A stretch of DNA of 64,000 nucleotides from positions 682,001 through 746,000 of the forward strand of contig NZ_CP197418.1 in NCBI RefSeq assembly GCF_052161655.1. Direction: 5' to 3'. Positions within the stretch are counted from its first letter, which is position 1. The number at the start of each line of letters is the position of its first letter. A model generated the notes under the pieces. It was not told the origin of the DNA, ran no database searches, and was given only the letters and a program-made list of their open reading frames with translations. Below, piece after piece: positions 9,486-19,102 of this stretch. The position numbers and the translations under genes are program-made. The DNA comes from Novipirellula sp052161655. GTDB taxonomy: Bacteria; Planctomycetota; Planctomycetia; Pirellulales; Pirellulaceae.

Positions 9486-9614
9486 TAAGCATGTAGGCAG
9501 GAAACGTTGGGTGAATTCCCGTTAGCCGTTTGGGCGCTAGCCCCGGTTGAACGTTGGAACCGTGGCTAGCGCCAAAACGGCTAATTTGCTGAAAGACTCC
9601 TGCCTAACTGCTTA
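9486..9614. repeat. Element A, copy 1 (129 bp)
   Basis: A 129-bp repeat with imperfect terminal inverted repeats of about 17 bases (consensus TAAGCAGTTAGGCAGGA) and a central hairpin in which GCCGTTTGGGCGCTAGCC pairs with GGCTAGCGCCAAAACGGC. It is nearly identical to 28611-28739 and, inverted, to 56980-57108. Its right end touches the stop codon of the minus-strand TPR gene, so that gene reads TGA followed by the element's in-frame TAA. Confidence 0.9.
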
Positions 9615-11027
9615 TCAGTACGATTCAGGAAACTGAAAACCATGTGGCAGTTGAAAACCGGAGCTAGGTGAGGCACTGGCGTCGCCCTCTGCCGGTTTCG
9701 ATGCCTCTGGTTGTACAGGCTTTTCTGCAGCCTTGCTCGCTGCTCCGGGAGTGGTTGGCCATGTGCTTGGCGTTGTTGCGGGTGCCGTGGCTGCTTTGGG
9801 ATCCACCGTCAAGCTTGCAGATTGAAAGCTAGGTGTTGAATAGCTCGGCATCGCGGGTGTTGCAGCAGCAGTACTTGCTGGTGGTGCCGTGATTGCCGAC
9901 GTAGCTGGTGCCCAGCTGGTTGCGGCGGGGCGATAGCTAACCGGAGAGGCAGAGACGTCGGTGTTTGCCCGAGCCGCCACGCTTGCGGTTGATGCCGGAG
10001 TACTGATTGCCGGAGTGCTAGCGGTTTGCGCGATTGACGTTTCCGTCTTTGGCGTCTGTGCCGCGATCTTTTCGACCGCAGATTGAGCGGGCTTCACGCC
10101 TCGTGATGCATCGATCTGAGCAAGCATTTCACGCGAGCGTTCAACGGCCTTTTTCACTGCCGCGTCTGAGACACCTTGGCCATCAAGCTTCACTGTTTCC
10201 GACAAATAGCCGCGAGCTTCATTCATTTGACCCTTGCTGTAGTGCAAGTAGGCCATGTTGAAGTTGGCAACCGCTGGCTTGTTGTTCTGTTGAAGTACCT
10301 GCAGTGCACCTTGGCTGTTGCCGGACTCAAACAGCACACTGGCAAGATTATTTGCATAGCGTGATGTTCCAGGAGCCAGTTCGAGGGACTTGGCAATCAT
10401 TTTTGCCGCTTCCTCGTGTTTCCCGGTTTTGCTGAGCGTCAGACCTAGATCGTTATGAAGCGCGGCGTCGCTGGGGCTCTGTTTGATTGCAAGCTGAAAG
10501 TATTCAGTCGCTTTCGCATGATTTCCTTGACGGAAATGCAATCGAGCGATGCTGGTCAAAGCCGAGCTATCGTCGGGTGACTTCTTCAAAGCCGAGGTAT
10601 AACTTTCCATCGCTTTTTGGAAGTTGCCGGTCGATTCCCACAACTGGCCGTTCGCGACAAGAACTTCGGGGCCAACAGTCGCCGGTTCCTCGGTCAATCG
10701 CAGCGGATCGGTTTCCGATGTCGCGTTTTCGTTTGCAGCTGAGTCACGTCGGAAGACGCCGGCAATCGCGTTAGTCGTTTTTCCGACCGCATTCTTGGCC
10801 GAGACGCCCACAGCACTCACTTGGTCTTTAGCCCCCGTGGCAGAGGAAGCGATCGATTCGGTAATCGAGGGCTTGTCGGCTTTCGGTGCGTCAATCGACG
10901 CTCGCGAAAATGGGTTCATCGACGCGAACGTTGGTCGTTGGTTCGAGCAACCTGTCGACAAACTCACCGCCGAGCCTGCGATGAATGAGAGGAGCAGTGC
11001 GCGCTGAATTTTGGTTGATCGTTTCAC
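9615..11027 (-). CDS. TPR lipoprotein
   Basis: 470 residues from a GTG at 11027, which has GGGAG eight bases upstream and gives a clean lipoprotein signal (positive start KRSTK, hydrophobic stretch, lipobox LSTGC). Residues about 125-300 hold at least four tetratricopeptide repeats, for example NFQKAMESYTSALKKSPDD, NHAKATEYFQLAIKQSPSD and KHEEAAKMIAKSLELAPGT. The remaining 170 residues are Ala/Pro/Thr/Ser rich and probably disordered. Lipidation and TPRs point to an envelope scaffold protein. Its stop codon directly abuts repeat element A. Partners are not indicated by the neighbours. Confidence 0.87.
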   Translation of the reverse strand: MKRSTKIQRALLLSFIAGSAVSLSTGCSNQRPTFASMNPFSRASIDAPKADKPSITESIASSATGAKDQVSAVGVSAKNAVGKTTNAIAGVFRRDSAANENATSETDPLRLTEEPATVGPEVLVANGQLWESTGNFQKAMESYTSALKKSPDDSSALTSIARLHFRQGNHAKATEYFQLAIKQSPSDAALHNDLGLTLSKTGKHEEAAKMIAKSLELAPGTSRYANNLASVLFESGNSQGALQVLQQNNKPAVANFNMAYLHYSKGQMNEARGYLSETVKLDGQGVSDAAVKKAVERSREMLAQIDASRGVKPAQSAVEKIAAQTPKTETSIAQTASTPAISTPASTASVAARANTDVSASPVSYRPAATSWAPATSAITAPPASTAAATPAMPSYSTPSFQSASLTVDPKAATAPATTPSTWPTTPGAASKAAEKPVQPEASKPAEGDASASPSSGFQLPHGFQFPESY

Positions 11028-11193
11028 GACAGGTTCTCCCGAAGGCGTGCCGAGAAGCCCCCCGAATGTGAGGTTTGGCTTCAATTATGTCTGGGCAAGC
11101 AATTTTGCGGTTAAATCGAATGGTTCCGTTTTTAGGGATCGACCCGATTACCCCGGCAACTTAACTGCGATTGCCAATTTATTGATAAGACAT

Positions 11194-11231
11194 AAAAAAA
11201 GACGGACTCCCCAAACAGGAAGTCCGTCTTT
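11194..11231 (-). terminator. Rho-independent terminator
   Basis: On the minus strand an 11-bp perfect stem (AAAGACGGACT pairing with AGTCCGTCTTT, 11198-11231) is followed by seven T residues. It lies about 40 bases past the stop of the gene at 11273-11836 and should end its transcript before the TPR lipoprotein gene. Confidence 0.85.
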
Positions 11232-11272
11232 CGAAATTCTAGCAAAGCAAAGGTGATTTCTCGCCTCGAAGC

Positions 11273-11836
11273 TTACTGGGTTGCGGTCGCAGCACCTTGG
11301 GCGGTAACCGATGGCAGTTTTGGTTTTGGCAACACTTCCATCCAATCGCGATTGATACGTGTGGCCCAAGCACCGGATGCGGTGGATGGTTCGCGATCGG
11401 TCACGAATACATTGGGGTCAGGTCCAGCAGTTTGGAATCCTGCCAATGTTTGCCGCACTGCGGCGACGCGAGCATCGGTCTCTTGGTCGCTTTTTCCACG
11501 CAGTACGTAGATGTTACGACGTGATTGAGGCGATTGAGTCGCGATCCAGTGGACACGATTGTGGCCCGATGCAAGCAAGGCACCGTCGCCGGTTCGGAAC
11601 AATTCGTGTCCGATTGTGTTATGTAGTCGCCATCCGTTGTTTTTCATAACGTCGAACGGGGCGCTCACTTGTCGAGCGTCCATTTCTTCGAATGGCTCGG
11701 GCCACGCATTGTTGCGATGGTAATCGACGCTTGCTTGATGCCAAAATTGGTGCCAATCAGCGGACACGGTGCCAACTGAAACGCTGAGCATCAAACCTGC
11801 GATGGCAATGCGGCCGCGTTGAACTAATTGTTTCAT
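11273..11836 (-). CDS. Secreted protein of unknown function
   Basis: 187 residues from the ATG at 11836; the open frame continues upstream but the ATG starts a good signal peptide (basic start, hydrophobic residues 11-24, cleavage after VSA) and AAGGA lies about 10 bases before it. The mature protein begins DWHQFWHQASVDYHRNNAWP and later has VHWIATQSPQSRRNIYVLRG, which suggests a small domain of the kind that handles periodic or BON-like folds, but no family is recognised with confidence. A terminator follows. It is likely a monocistronic, envelope-directed planctomycete protein. Confidence 0.75.
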   Translation of the reverse strand: MKQLVQRGRIAIAGLMLSVSVGTVSADWHQFWHQASVDYHRNNAWPEPFEEMDARQVSAPFDVMKNNGWRLHNTIGHELFRTGDGALLASGHNRVHWIATQSPQSRRNIYVLRGKSDQETDARVAAVRQTLAGFQTAGPDPNVFVTDREPSTASGAWATRINRDWMEVLPKPKLPSVTAQGAATATQ

Positions 11837-12282
11837 ATCAGGCAGTTCCTTCCGCCGGGTGCGTTCACAAATCAAGAGCAGCATGCGCGATGAGCAACCA
11901 AGGCTCAGGGTCGACATTCGAATCGACCTGCTCGAGACGGAATCCATACCGCCTTGCTTGTAACTATCGGCAACACCACCCTGGTTACTTGTCCAATCGC
12001 GAGGGACTCGGGCATGACCGCTAGAACCGTCACATGTTTCCAATCTCTATCTGGCCGGGCTTGCTTGTTCCACCGAATTCGCCGCTCCTGTGTGTCTCCT
12101 TTTAGCCCACGCCCGCCACACCAGGGACGTCTGAAATGCGAATCGGACCACAATCGCGAAAATCTATTCAGAAAATCACTTAGACGTCGCCAAGATCTTT
12201 GGGACGGGATCGAATAGGATAAAAGTCAGAATGGATTCCCCGTAATTCACTGCACGCTCAACGCATATCGAGATTCTGAATC
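11837..12282. other. Divergent intergenic region, no gene seen
   Basis: 446 bases between two divergently transcribed genes; it must contain both promoters. Open frames in it lack coding character and no repeat or RNA family was recognised. Confidence 0.5.
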
Positions 12283-13626
12283 GTGGCTCGTTCGTCCCAT
12301 CCGCAGACCGATGCAAACGACCCACATCCCGATGTGATCGTGGCATCACTTGTCGAAGAGGATACGGTGGAATCACCCGTGGTGGCGACGCTGGTCGACG
12401 ATGGTAGTGAGCTTGCAACCCCAGTCCCGCGATCTGCCACACCCGTCGATGACCTTGGCCCAAGGCAATCGGCACCGGTTTCTGCGGATTCGATCGACCC
12501 ACCACAAAGCCGCATACGCCGCGTCTTCTCGTTTTTGAGCTGGTCAATCACGAGCACCTTTTCGCTGATCTCATTGATCGTGTTGTTGGCGGTTTTGACA
12601 GCGATCCCGCTGGTTCAATTGATCGCATTTGGCTACTTGCTTGATGTCGCGGGACGCTTGGCCAATGGGGCCAAGTTCTCAGACTCACTACCGAATCTTC
12701 GTCGTGCAGGCAAAGTTGGGCTCGCGGCGTCGGCGATTTTCTTGGCATCGTTGCCAACTCAGTTACTGATTCACTGGGAATCGGTTGCCCAGCTGATTGA
12801 TCCCGGTTCGGCTCAAGCCGCTTCGATGCGCGTCATGGCGATCGTTCTCTGTTTCGTTGCCATTGGCTATTTGCTCTGGGCTTGGGTTCGCGGCGGATCG
12901 CTAAGACATTATCTGTGGCCCGAGCCGAAAAGATTTATCCGAGAAGCATGGCGTCCACGGACGTATGACCGAGCTGTGAACCGGTTGTGGGATTTCACGG
13001 TGGCGTTTGAATTGCCGCGTCTTTTTTGGTTGGGGCTTCGCGGTTTTGTCGGCACATTGATCTGGCTCGCTCCTGCGATGCTGTTGATCGCCGCCAACCG
13101 CAACGGAAAGCCGGGAGCTGCCGGCGTGATCGGTGGATTCTGCATATTGCTATTGGGCATCTCGTTGCTCTATCTGCCGATGTTGCAAGCTCATTTTGCC
13201 TCGGTCAATCGATTGCGTGGCCTGTTCGCCGTTCGCACGATTCGTCGTGATTTTCGCCGCGCTCCGTGGGCTTGGCTGCTGGCGATGGTGATCGGATTGG
13301 TGCTGATGCCGATCCCGCTGTACCTGCTGAAGATTGAAGCCACCCCGCGTGAAGTCGTCTGGTTACCGTGCTTGGTGTTTGTTGCTTTTATCTTGCCCGC
13401 TCGTATCGCCGAGGGACTGGCACTGCGGCGAGCACGGAGCAAGCCAGAGCCCAACGGCGTTTGGGCCGCCGTGTCACGATGGAGCGTCCGGTTATTGATG
13501 CTACCGGTGGTGGGAACCTATTTGGTGTTTCTACAGCTATCTCAATACACCAGCTGGGATGGCTTGCTAACGTGGATCCAGCAACATGCAATCTTGCTGC
13601 CGGTCCCATTCATAGGGGGTGTTTAA
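12283..13626 (+). CDS. Polytopic membrane protein, unknown function
   Basis: 447 residues from a GTG start. The first 85 residues are acidic and Pro/Thr/Val rich, probably a cytoplasmic disordered tail. From residue 87 on there are about eight hydrophobic segments, several rich in Leu/Ile (FSLISLIVLLAVLTAIPLVQ; LLAMVIGLVLMPIPLYLL). The motif VQLIAFGYLLDVAGRLANG and the overall layout resemble DUF4013-type membrane proteins, but I cannot confirm that family. No catalytic residues stand out. It is followed by a 300-base gap and the S41 peptidase, with no sign of an operon. Confidence 0.75.
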   Translation: MARSSHPQTDANDPHPDVIVASLVEEDTVESPVVATLVDDGSELATPVPRSATPVDDLGPRQSAPVSADSIDPPQSRIRRVFSFLSWSITSTFSLISLIVLLAVLTAIPLVQLIAFGYLLDVAGRLANGAKFSDSLPNLRRAGKVGLAASAIFLASLPTQLLIHWESVAQLIDPGSAQAASMRVMAIVLCFVAIGYLLWAWVRGGSLRHYLWPEPKRFIREAWRPRTYDRAVNRLWDFTVAFELPRLFWLGLRGFVGTLIWLAPAMLLIAANRNGKPGAAGVIGGFCILLLGISLLYLPMLQAHFASVNRLRGLFAVRTIRRDFRRAPWAWLLAMVIGLVLMPIPLYLLKIEATPREVVWLPCLVFVAFILPARIAEGLALRRARSKPEPNGVWAAVSRWSVRLLMLPVVGTYLVFLQLSQYTSWDGLLTWIQQHAILLPVPFIGGV

Positions 13627-13926
13627 GGTATGAGATTGGGTTGATGAGAAATGATAGCGATGGCAATGGGTCGCCACGCGTATTAACGCCACACGTAATA
13701 ACTCGCGTATTAGCACGCTACCCGCATTCCAAACCGAATGCGTATCTCTGAGTTGCCGAGCGAAGTCTTGCTCGATTCTGCCTCACCGCATTGCGGTACG
13801 TCCGATACAATGAGGGTAACCTGACTGCGTCCCAATGCGTGTCCGGTTTTCGATACTCCCGTTTTTTGCGTTCACTGTTGTTCGCTGATTCTCATTGTTC
13901 GCTGATTCTCATTCGGCCTGGTTTGC
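13627..13926. other. Intergenic region with a 17-bp tandem duplication
   Basis: No gene seen. At 13878-13911 a 17-base unit (TTGTTCGCTGATTCTCA) occurs twice in direct tandem, ending 15 bases before the S41 peptidase start, so the duplication lies in its leader. Confidence 0.6.
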
Positions 13927-15315
13927 ATGCCTTCACGCAATCTCAATATCATTCTGTTGACGTTCTGTTTCTCGCTATTGTGTTTTTTGACCCATCGCCG
14001 TGCGAAGCCTGCGATGTTGGTCGGCGACGCATTGGATTTGATCAACAACCACTACGTCGACCCGATTGACGAAGAGACGTTATTGATCGCGGCGATGAAC
14101 GGAATGACTTCGATTTTGGATCAGAATTGTGAATACATTCCGCTGGATGCCTACGCGTCGTTCCAAGACAGCATGAGTCAAGAGTTCGCCGGAATTGGGA
14201 TTTATGTCGAGCAACCTGATCTGACCAAGCCCGTTCGCGTTGTCACACCGTTGGTGGGTTCACCGGCACTCCGAGCAGGCATGATGCCAGGGGACGAGAT
14301 CGTCAAAATTGATGGCGAGGACGTCGCCAAGCTGAACTTGAAAGAGGTCAGTGCAAGGCTAAAAGGCCCGATCAACACCGTCGTTTACGTCGTCGTACGC
14401 CGAGACGACCAAGAGCTTTCCCTTTCGATTGACCGTTCGACGATCGAGCTCGAATCGGTGATTGGGGACTATCGTGACGCCAAAAATGAATGGGTGTACC
14501 GATTAGAGGACGATCCATCGATCGCCTACGTTCGGCTGACCAGCTTTGGCGAAAAGACCGAGGGCGAACTGAGGACGGTGTTGACCCAGTTGAATAACGA
14601 TTTCCGCGGGTTGGTGCTCGATTTACGTGGCAATAGCGGTGGATTGTTGTACGCCGCAGTCGACATCTGCGACATGTTTCTGGAGCGTGGACGCATCGTT
14701 TCCACACGGATTCGTGGTGGCAAAGTCTACGACGAATTCGATGCCCAAGCGGGCACTTTGGTCAGCAACGACAAACCGGTCGCCGTCTTGATCGATGGAA
14801 ATTCGGCAAGCGCCAGCGAGATTGTCGCGGCATGTTTGCAAGATCATCAGCGCGCCGTCGTGGTGGGAACACGGAGCTATGGAAAAGGTACCGTGCAAAA
14901 CATATTGCCACTTCAATACGGACGCAGTGCGTTGCGATTAACCGTGGCGAGGTACTATCGCCCAAGTGGCAAGAATATTCATCGCGTCAAAGAGGCCAAG
15001 CCTGAAGACGAGTGGGGGGTTCGTCCCAACGACGAGATGGAAGTCAGTTTGGATGAAACCACACTGGAAAAATTGAGTAAGCGTTGGCGTGAAGCGTCCT
15101 ACCCGAGCTTGGCGGCCTCGTCGGCCCTGCAACTGCACGTCGACGAACAGGCTTTGGAAAATGAATCCACGGAAAAGGAGGGGGGCGAAGGGGAAGAGTT
15201 GTCAGTCGGCGGATTGAGTCTCGATCCCGTATTGCGCCGGGCGGTGGAGGCGATTGATGCAGATCGAGCGATCGACGACGAACAGAACGACAATGTCGTT
15301 CCCGCAGCCGCCTAA
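13927..15315 (+). CDS. Carboxyl-terminal processing protease (S41, PDZ)
   Basis: 462 residues. An N-terminal membrane anchor (about 5-22) is followed by the S41 N-terminal helical part, a PDZ domain around residues 85-175 (GIGIYVE to VVRRDDQELSLSI, with SPALRAGMMPGDEIVKIDG), and the protease core. The catalytic serine is in GNSASASEIVAACL and the lysine in GTRSYGKGTVQNI, the Ser-Lys dyad of CtpA/Prc. RLTSFGEKTEGELRTVL and LVLDLRGNSGGLL are also typical. It would trim or degrade exported proteins at the envelope. The C-terminal 110 residues are a family-variable, acidic tail. No further partners are encoded nearby. Confidence 0.92.
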   Translation: MPSRNLNIILLTFCFSLLCFLTHRRAKPAMLVGDALDLINNHYVDPIDEETLLIAAMNGMTSILDQNCEYIPLDAYASFQDSMSQEFAGIGIYVEQPDLTKPVRVVTPLVGSPALRAGMMPGDEIVKIDGEDVAKLNLKEVSARLKGPINTVVYVVVRRDDQELSLSIDRSTIELESVIGDYRDAKNEWVYRLEDDPSIAYVRLTSFGEKTEGELRTVLTQLNNDFRGLVLDLRGNSGGLLYAAVDICDMFLERGRIVSTRIRGGKVYDEFDAQAGTLVSNDKPVAVLIDGNSASASEIVAACLQDHQRAVVVGTRSYGKGTVQNILPLQYGRSALRLTVARYYRPSGKNIHRVKEAKPEDEWGVRPNDEMEVSLDETTLEKLSKRWREASYPSLAASSALQLHVDEQALENESTEKEGGEGEELSVGGLSLDPVLRRAVEAIDADRAIDDEQNDNVVPAAA

Positions 15316-15572
15316 TTTTCAGTAATTTTCTTACCCGAGCGATAAAATGATTACAATCGGTGATGCCACTGTTTGGCCATACATGGCTCACAGGTCGGCC
15401 TTTTCTTAAAACGTTAATCGTTTGCCGCTGCATGTCACGAAAGAAAACGTTTGCCGGAGCTCGATGCGATAACTAGAGTTTGTAGAACGTAAAAGCCTTT
15501 GCGAGCAAAATGTTCGGTAAATACCTCACGATTAGCACAAATATCCACCCCTCCACACGGGGAGCACGCCCG

Positions 15573-16331
15573 ATGAAAAAGACTCTACTCAGCGCGGTTC
15601 TGGTTGCCGCAGGCTCGTTTTGCCTGTTGGCCGATTCACCTTCGGCGAATGCCCAGAACGCGATCTTGTCCGAAATGTACGGGCGAGGAGTGCACTCCTA
15701 CTATGCCGGCCGGTATGACGACGCAAGCAGATTCTTGACGATGGCCATTGATAATGGCATCAAGGATCCTCGCGCCTATTACTTTCGCGGTTTGGTCGCA
15801 AACTCGCAAGGAAACCCCTACGAAGCTGAGGCCGATTGGCGCCAGGGTGCTGAATTGGAAGCCCGTGTCGGCGGCAACGCCTCGATCGGTCGTTCGTTGG
15901 CCCGTTTCCAAGGCCAAGATCGATTGAAGTTGGAACAACTTCGCCAGACCGCTCGCTTGGAATTGATGGCACAAGCCGCCAATCGCTCTGAGCAACGCTA
16001 CGGCGAAATCGATAAGGCGGCAGCCGCAGCGGCTCCAGCAGCTAAATCGACTGCTTCACGAAACGCGATCACCCCACCGCCAATTCCACCCACCGCCGAA
16101 AATCCATTCGCCGACGACATGGAATTTGCCGCTGGTGATCCGCAGCTCGAATCCAGCGATGCCTTCGCGGGTGCTGACAAAGGTGATGCCGCGTCTCCTG
16201 CAGCGATGGATGCTCCCGCGGACGGTGGCGACGGAGGCAATATCTTCGATACCGGAGGTGCTGCACCTGCCGACGATCCGTTTGGCGGAGGAGCGGCGAT
16301 GGACGACCCGTTTGGCGGAGCAGGCTTCTAG
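15573..16331 (+). CDS. Exported TPR-containing protein
   Basis: 252 residues. The ATG at 15573 is chosen because GGGGAG lies nine bases upstream and a signal peptide follows (MKKTLLSAVLVAAG, cleavage near ANA). Residues 35-110 contain about two TPR-like units (YYAGRYDDASRFLTMAIDNG; PYEAEADWRQGAELEA). The C-terminal 110 residues are rich in Ala, Pro, Gly and Asp and end in two copies of a DDPFGG motif, probably disordered. It lies 30 bases before the methyltransferase gene in the same direction and may share its transcript. Function unknown. Confidence 0.8.
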   Translation: MKKTLLSAVLVAAGSFCLLADSPSANAQNAILSEMYGRGVHSYYAGRYDDASRFLTMAIDNGIKDPRAYYFRGLVANSQGNPYEAEADWRQGAELEARVGGNASIGRSLARFQGQDRLKLEQLRQTARLELMAQAANRSEQRYGEIDKAAAAAAPAAKSTASRNAITPPPIPPTAENPFADDMEFAAGDPQLESSDAFAGADKGDAASPAAMDAPADGGDGGNIFDTGGAAPADDPFGGGAAMDDPFGGAGF

Positions 16332-16361
16332 AAAGCCGCGAATCACTTTTATCCCCGTCTT

Positions 16362-17108
16362 ATGAAATGGGGATCGTGGTCATTTATCGCCAAAAACATG
16401 GACGATCCTGAACGCGACTATCGGGCTCGATTTGTATTCGATGTGTTAAAACGCAGCGGGCAAACCGAGTTCGATCGTCTGATTGACTTCGGCTGTGGCG
16501 ATGGCAGCGTGATGAAAGCGTTGAGGATACTCGTCAACGCGAAGCAAGCTTTCGGGGTGGACGTCAATGCACCCGTTGACGAAGAAACCGAGCCAGACGC
16601 TGAGGTGGATTCGGTCCGTTACTGCAGAACCAATCTGTTGCAGTTCCAGCCAGCCGAACGGTTTGACTTGGTGATTTCGAACCAGGTTTTCGAGCATATC
16701 TATGAGCCCTGGCTTGGCGATTACTTCGCAGTCCTGAAAGACAGTTGCGAACCAGGCGGCACGATCGTGGTCAGCACGCCCAATCGCTGGCGACCGAAAA
16801 ATATCATGCGGGCGTTAACACTTCGCTCACCGCACATGATGTGTGCCAATCCCGGTGTGCCACCCGAGGTGCATACCGGACATCATCGTGAATGCAGTTA
16901 CCGCGAGCTGCGATCGATCTTCGCGGCTCACTTTCCCGAATCCCAGTGGCAGATCAAGATCGCACGTCCCACACCGAAAAAAATCGGGTCTTCTGCTCGC
17001 TGGTTCGTGAACTTAGCGATTTATTACAGTTTGTGGTTGGCTTGGCGTCCGGCGTGTGTTTCGGCATCCCAAGACCATTACGTGGTCGTGCGTCATTGCA
17101 ATGCTTAA
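16362..17108 (+). CDS. Class I SAM-dependent methyltransferase
   Basis: 248 residues. Motif I is LIDFGCGDGSVMKAL at about residue 40, the acidic loop after strand 2 is FGVDVNAP, and motif IV/post-I is FDLVISNQVFEHIYEP, followed by GGTIVVSTPNRWRPKNI. This is the UbiE/COQ5-like (Methyltransf_11/23) fold. The HTGHHRECSYRELRSIF segment is similar to methyltransferases that act on glycans or lipid-linked intermediates, but the substrate is not determined. Its last bases overlap the convergent ABC exporter gene by four bases (17105-17108). Confidence 0.88.
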   Translation: MKWGSWSFIAKNMDDPERDYRARFVFDVLKRSGQTEFDRLIDFGCGDGSVMKALRILVNAKQAFGVDVNAPVDEETEPDAEVDSVRYCRTNLLQFQPAERFDLVISNQVFEHIYEPWLGDYFAVLKDSCEPGGTIVVSTPNRWRPKNIMRALTLRSPHMMCANPGVPPEVHTGHHRECSYRELRSIFAAHFPESQWQIKIARPTPKKIGSSARWFVNLAIYYSLWLAWRPACVSASQDHYVVVRHCNA

Positions 17109-19102
17109 GCAGCCTGGCGTTGTTCGCTGCCACACAGACTCTGGTAGAAACGATTGCGGGTGATCAATTCTTCGTGGCGTCCCGAGTCGGAAATCTGTCC
17201 CGCTTCGATGACCACGATTCGGTCTGCCATCGACAAACTGGTGGGACGATGCGTGATCATCACTCCGGTGCGGTCGACCAAGAACTTGGCCAACGCTTGA
17301 TGAATCAACTGCTCGCTTTCCAGATCGATCTGGCTTGTCGCTTCGTCAAGAATCAAGATATCGGGATTCCGCAAAAAGGCACGGGCTAACGCAAGCCGTT
17401 GCATCTGGCCACCCGAGAGCCGAGTCCCATTGCTGCCAAGTTTTGTTTGATAACCATCGGGCGTTTTCCGCAGGATAAATTCGTCGGCAAAAGCCATCTT
17501 CGCCGCTCGAACTACCGCATGCGTATCCGCGCCAGGCGTACCATAGCGAATATTGTTTTCGATCGTGTCGTCAAACAAGATCGTGCGCTGAGTCACCAAC
17601 GCAATTCTGCGGCGTAGATCACGGGTTTTCATCTCGTGGATCGGCGTGTCATCCAAAAGCACTTGACCGCTTTGCGGATCGTCGAATCGGCACAACAGAT
17701 TCACAATCGTGCTTTTGCCGCTTCCGTTCGGGCCGACCACCGCAATCGTTTCCCCGTGGCGGATCGTCAAGTCGACTCCACGCAACACGGTTGGTCCGGA
17801 GGTGTATTGGTAGACCACATTTTCAAGTCGAATCTCGCGATGCGGTCGCGCCGTGGTTAGGTAGTTTTCAGGTTCTGCAACTCGGATCGGTTGATCGATG
17901 ATCTCATAAACACGATCCGTCGCTGCGATACCACGCTGCAAACCACTCCATACATCCGACAACTTCTTAGCCGGATCTGAGGCACCGATCAAAAAGCCAA
18001 AGAACATCAAGATCTCGCCGACTTCCAATGGCACCGTACTCATCGGGATCCCAAACAAGTTGGTTTGTTGATTGACCACCAAATAGCCACCCGCCAGGAT
18101 CGCGAGTCCCACCACGGTCATGCCCAGCATTTCGCTGCTACTGCGAGCCAGAGTGTTGTAGAACGCCATCTTCATCGATTTGCGATAGTACGCACGGATG
18201 CCGCGATCAAACTTGGCACGTTCAAACCCCTGCGTATTAAAGGCTTTGACCACCCGAATGCCCGCAAACGAATCGTTCAGCATTCCGTACAACTGGCTCA
18301 TCTCTTCCATCGCCCGGCGGCTGGCCCGACGAATTGCTCGGCTGAGGTGATGCATCACGAGTGCCACTAGCGGCGTGACGATCATCACGAACAAGAGTAA
18401 CCGCCAGCAAACGAACATCGCGCCGCCTAAACAGACCGCCATTTTCAGTGGCTCGCGAACCAAACGTCCCAATAGTGCGGTGATCCCAGCGGAGACATGG
18501 GCGATATCGTTGGTCAGACGCGATGTCAAATCGGCCGAACCGTTCTCGCCAAACGAGTCGAGATCCAATCGCAACGCTTTGCGAAAGAACAACGCACGAA
18601 GGTCCACCGATGCCGATTCAGCGACATATTGGACCAACATTAGATTAATTAATAAAGCGACCAGTTTGATTGCCGTTCCGCCTACCAAGATGGCAACGAT
18701 CAGCATCAACGTGGCGTAGGAACCGCGAGGAGCATAGGCATCGATCGTCGGTTTTGCCCAACGCAGATATTTGCTCGACTCCGCGATCGCAGTCCTGGTC
18801 GCGGTGGCTGTCTCGATCTGTAGCCGCAGGTTTTTGGCCGCATTTTCGTTGGCAGTCGCTAGATTTGCCGACAATTGGTTGATTTCGGCATCGAGTTCGT
18901 TGAGCCGAGCGTCGGTCTGGTTGATTTGCTTTTCGGCGTACCCCGGCAAACTGTCGCCTTTAAAGACGACTTCGACCAAAGGGTACAGCGTGCCGATATT
19001 GGCCCCCCACAGGACAGCGATCAACATCGATGTCAATACGATCCCGGTGATCGACCATTTACGACGCAGTGCGATGCGAAGCGCGCGACCAAAATTTCTC
19101 AT
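17105..19102 (-). CDS. MsbA-type ABC exporter with coiled-coil loop
   Basis: 665 residues, a half-transporter with permease and ATPase in one chain. The permease has six membrane segments (about 17-37, 130-155, 225-260, 310-335 region). Between segments 1 and 2 lies an unusual extracytoplasmic loop of about 80 residues with a coiled-coil pattern (INQTDARLNELDAEINQLSA). The ATPase has Walker A VVGPNGSGKST, Q-loop VTQRTILFDD, signature LSGGQMQRLALARAF, Walker B ILILDEATSQID and H-loop ITHRPTSL. It should work as a homodimer exporting a lipid, glycolipid or peptide. It converges with the methyltransferase gene; the 420 bases upstream carry no gene. Confidence 0.9.
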   Translation of the reverse strand: MRNFGRALRIALRRKWSITGIVLTSMLIAVLWGANIGTLYPLVEVVFKGDSLPGYAEKQINQTDARLNELDAEINQLSANLATANENAAKNLRLQIETATATRTAIAESSKYLRWAKPTIDAYAPRGSYATLMLIVAILVGGTAIKLVALLINLMLVQYVAESASVDLRALFFRKALRLDLDSFGENGSADLTSRLTNDIAHVSAGITALLGRLVREPLKMAVCLGGAMFVCWRLLLFVMIVTPLVALVMHHLSRAIRRASRRAMEEMSQLYGMLNDSFAGIRVVKAFNTQGFERAKFDRGIRAYYRKSMKMAFYNTLARSSSEMLGMTVVGLAILAGGYLVVNQQTNLFGIPMSTVPLEVGEILMFFGFLIGASDPAKKLSDVWSGLQRGIAATDRVYEIIDQPIRVAEPENYLTTARPHREIRLENVVYQYTSGPTVLRGVDLTIRHGETIAVVGPNGSGKSTIVNLLCRFDDPQSGQVLLDDTPIHEMKTRDLRRRIALVTQRTILFDDTIENNIRYGTPGADTHAVVRAAKMAFADEFILRKTPDGYQTKLGSNGTRLSGGQMQRLALARAFLRNPDILILDEATSQIDLESEQLIHQALAKFLVDRTGVMITHRPTSLSMADRIVVIEAGQISDSGRHEELITRNRFYQSLCGSEQRQAA

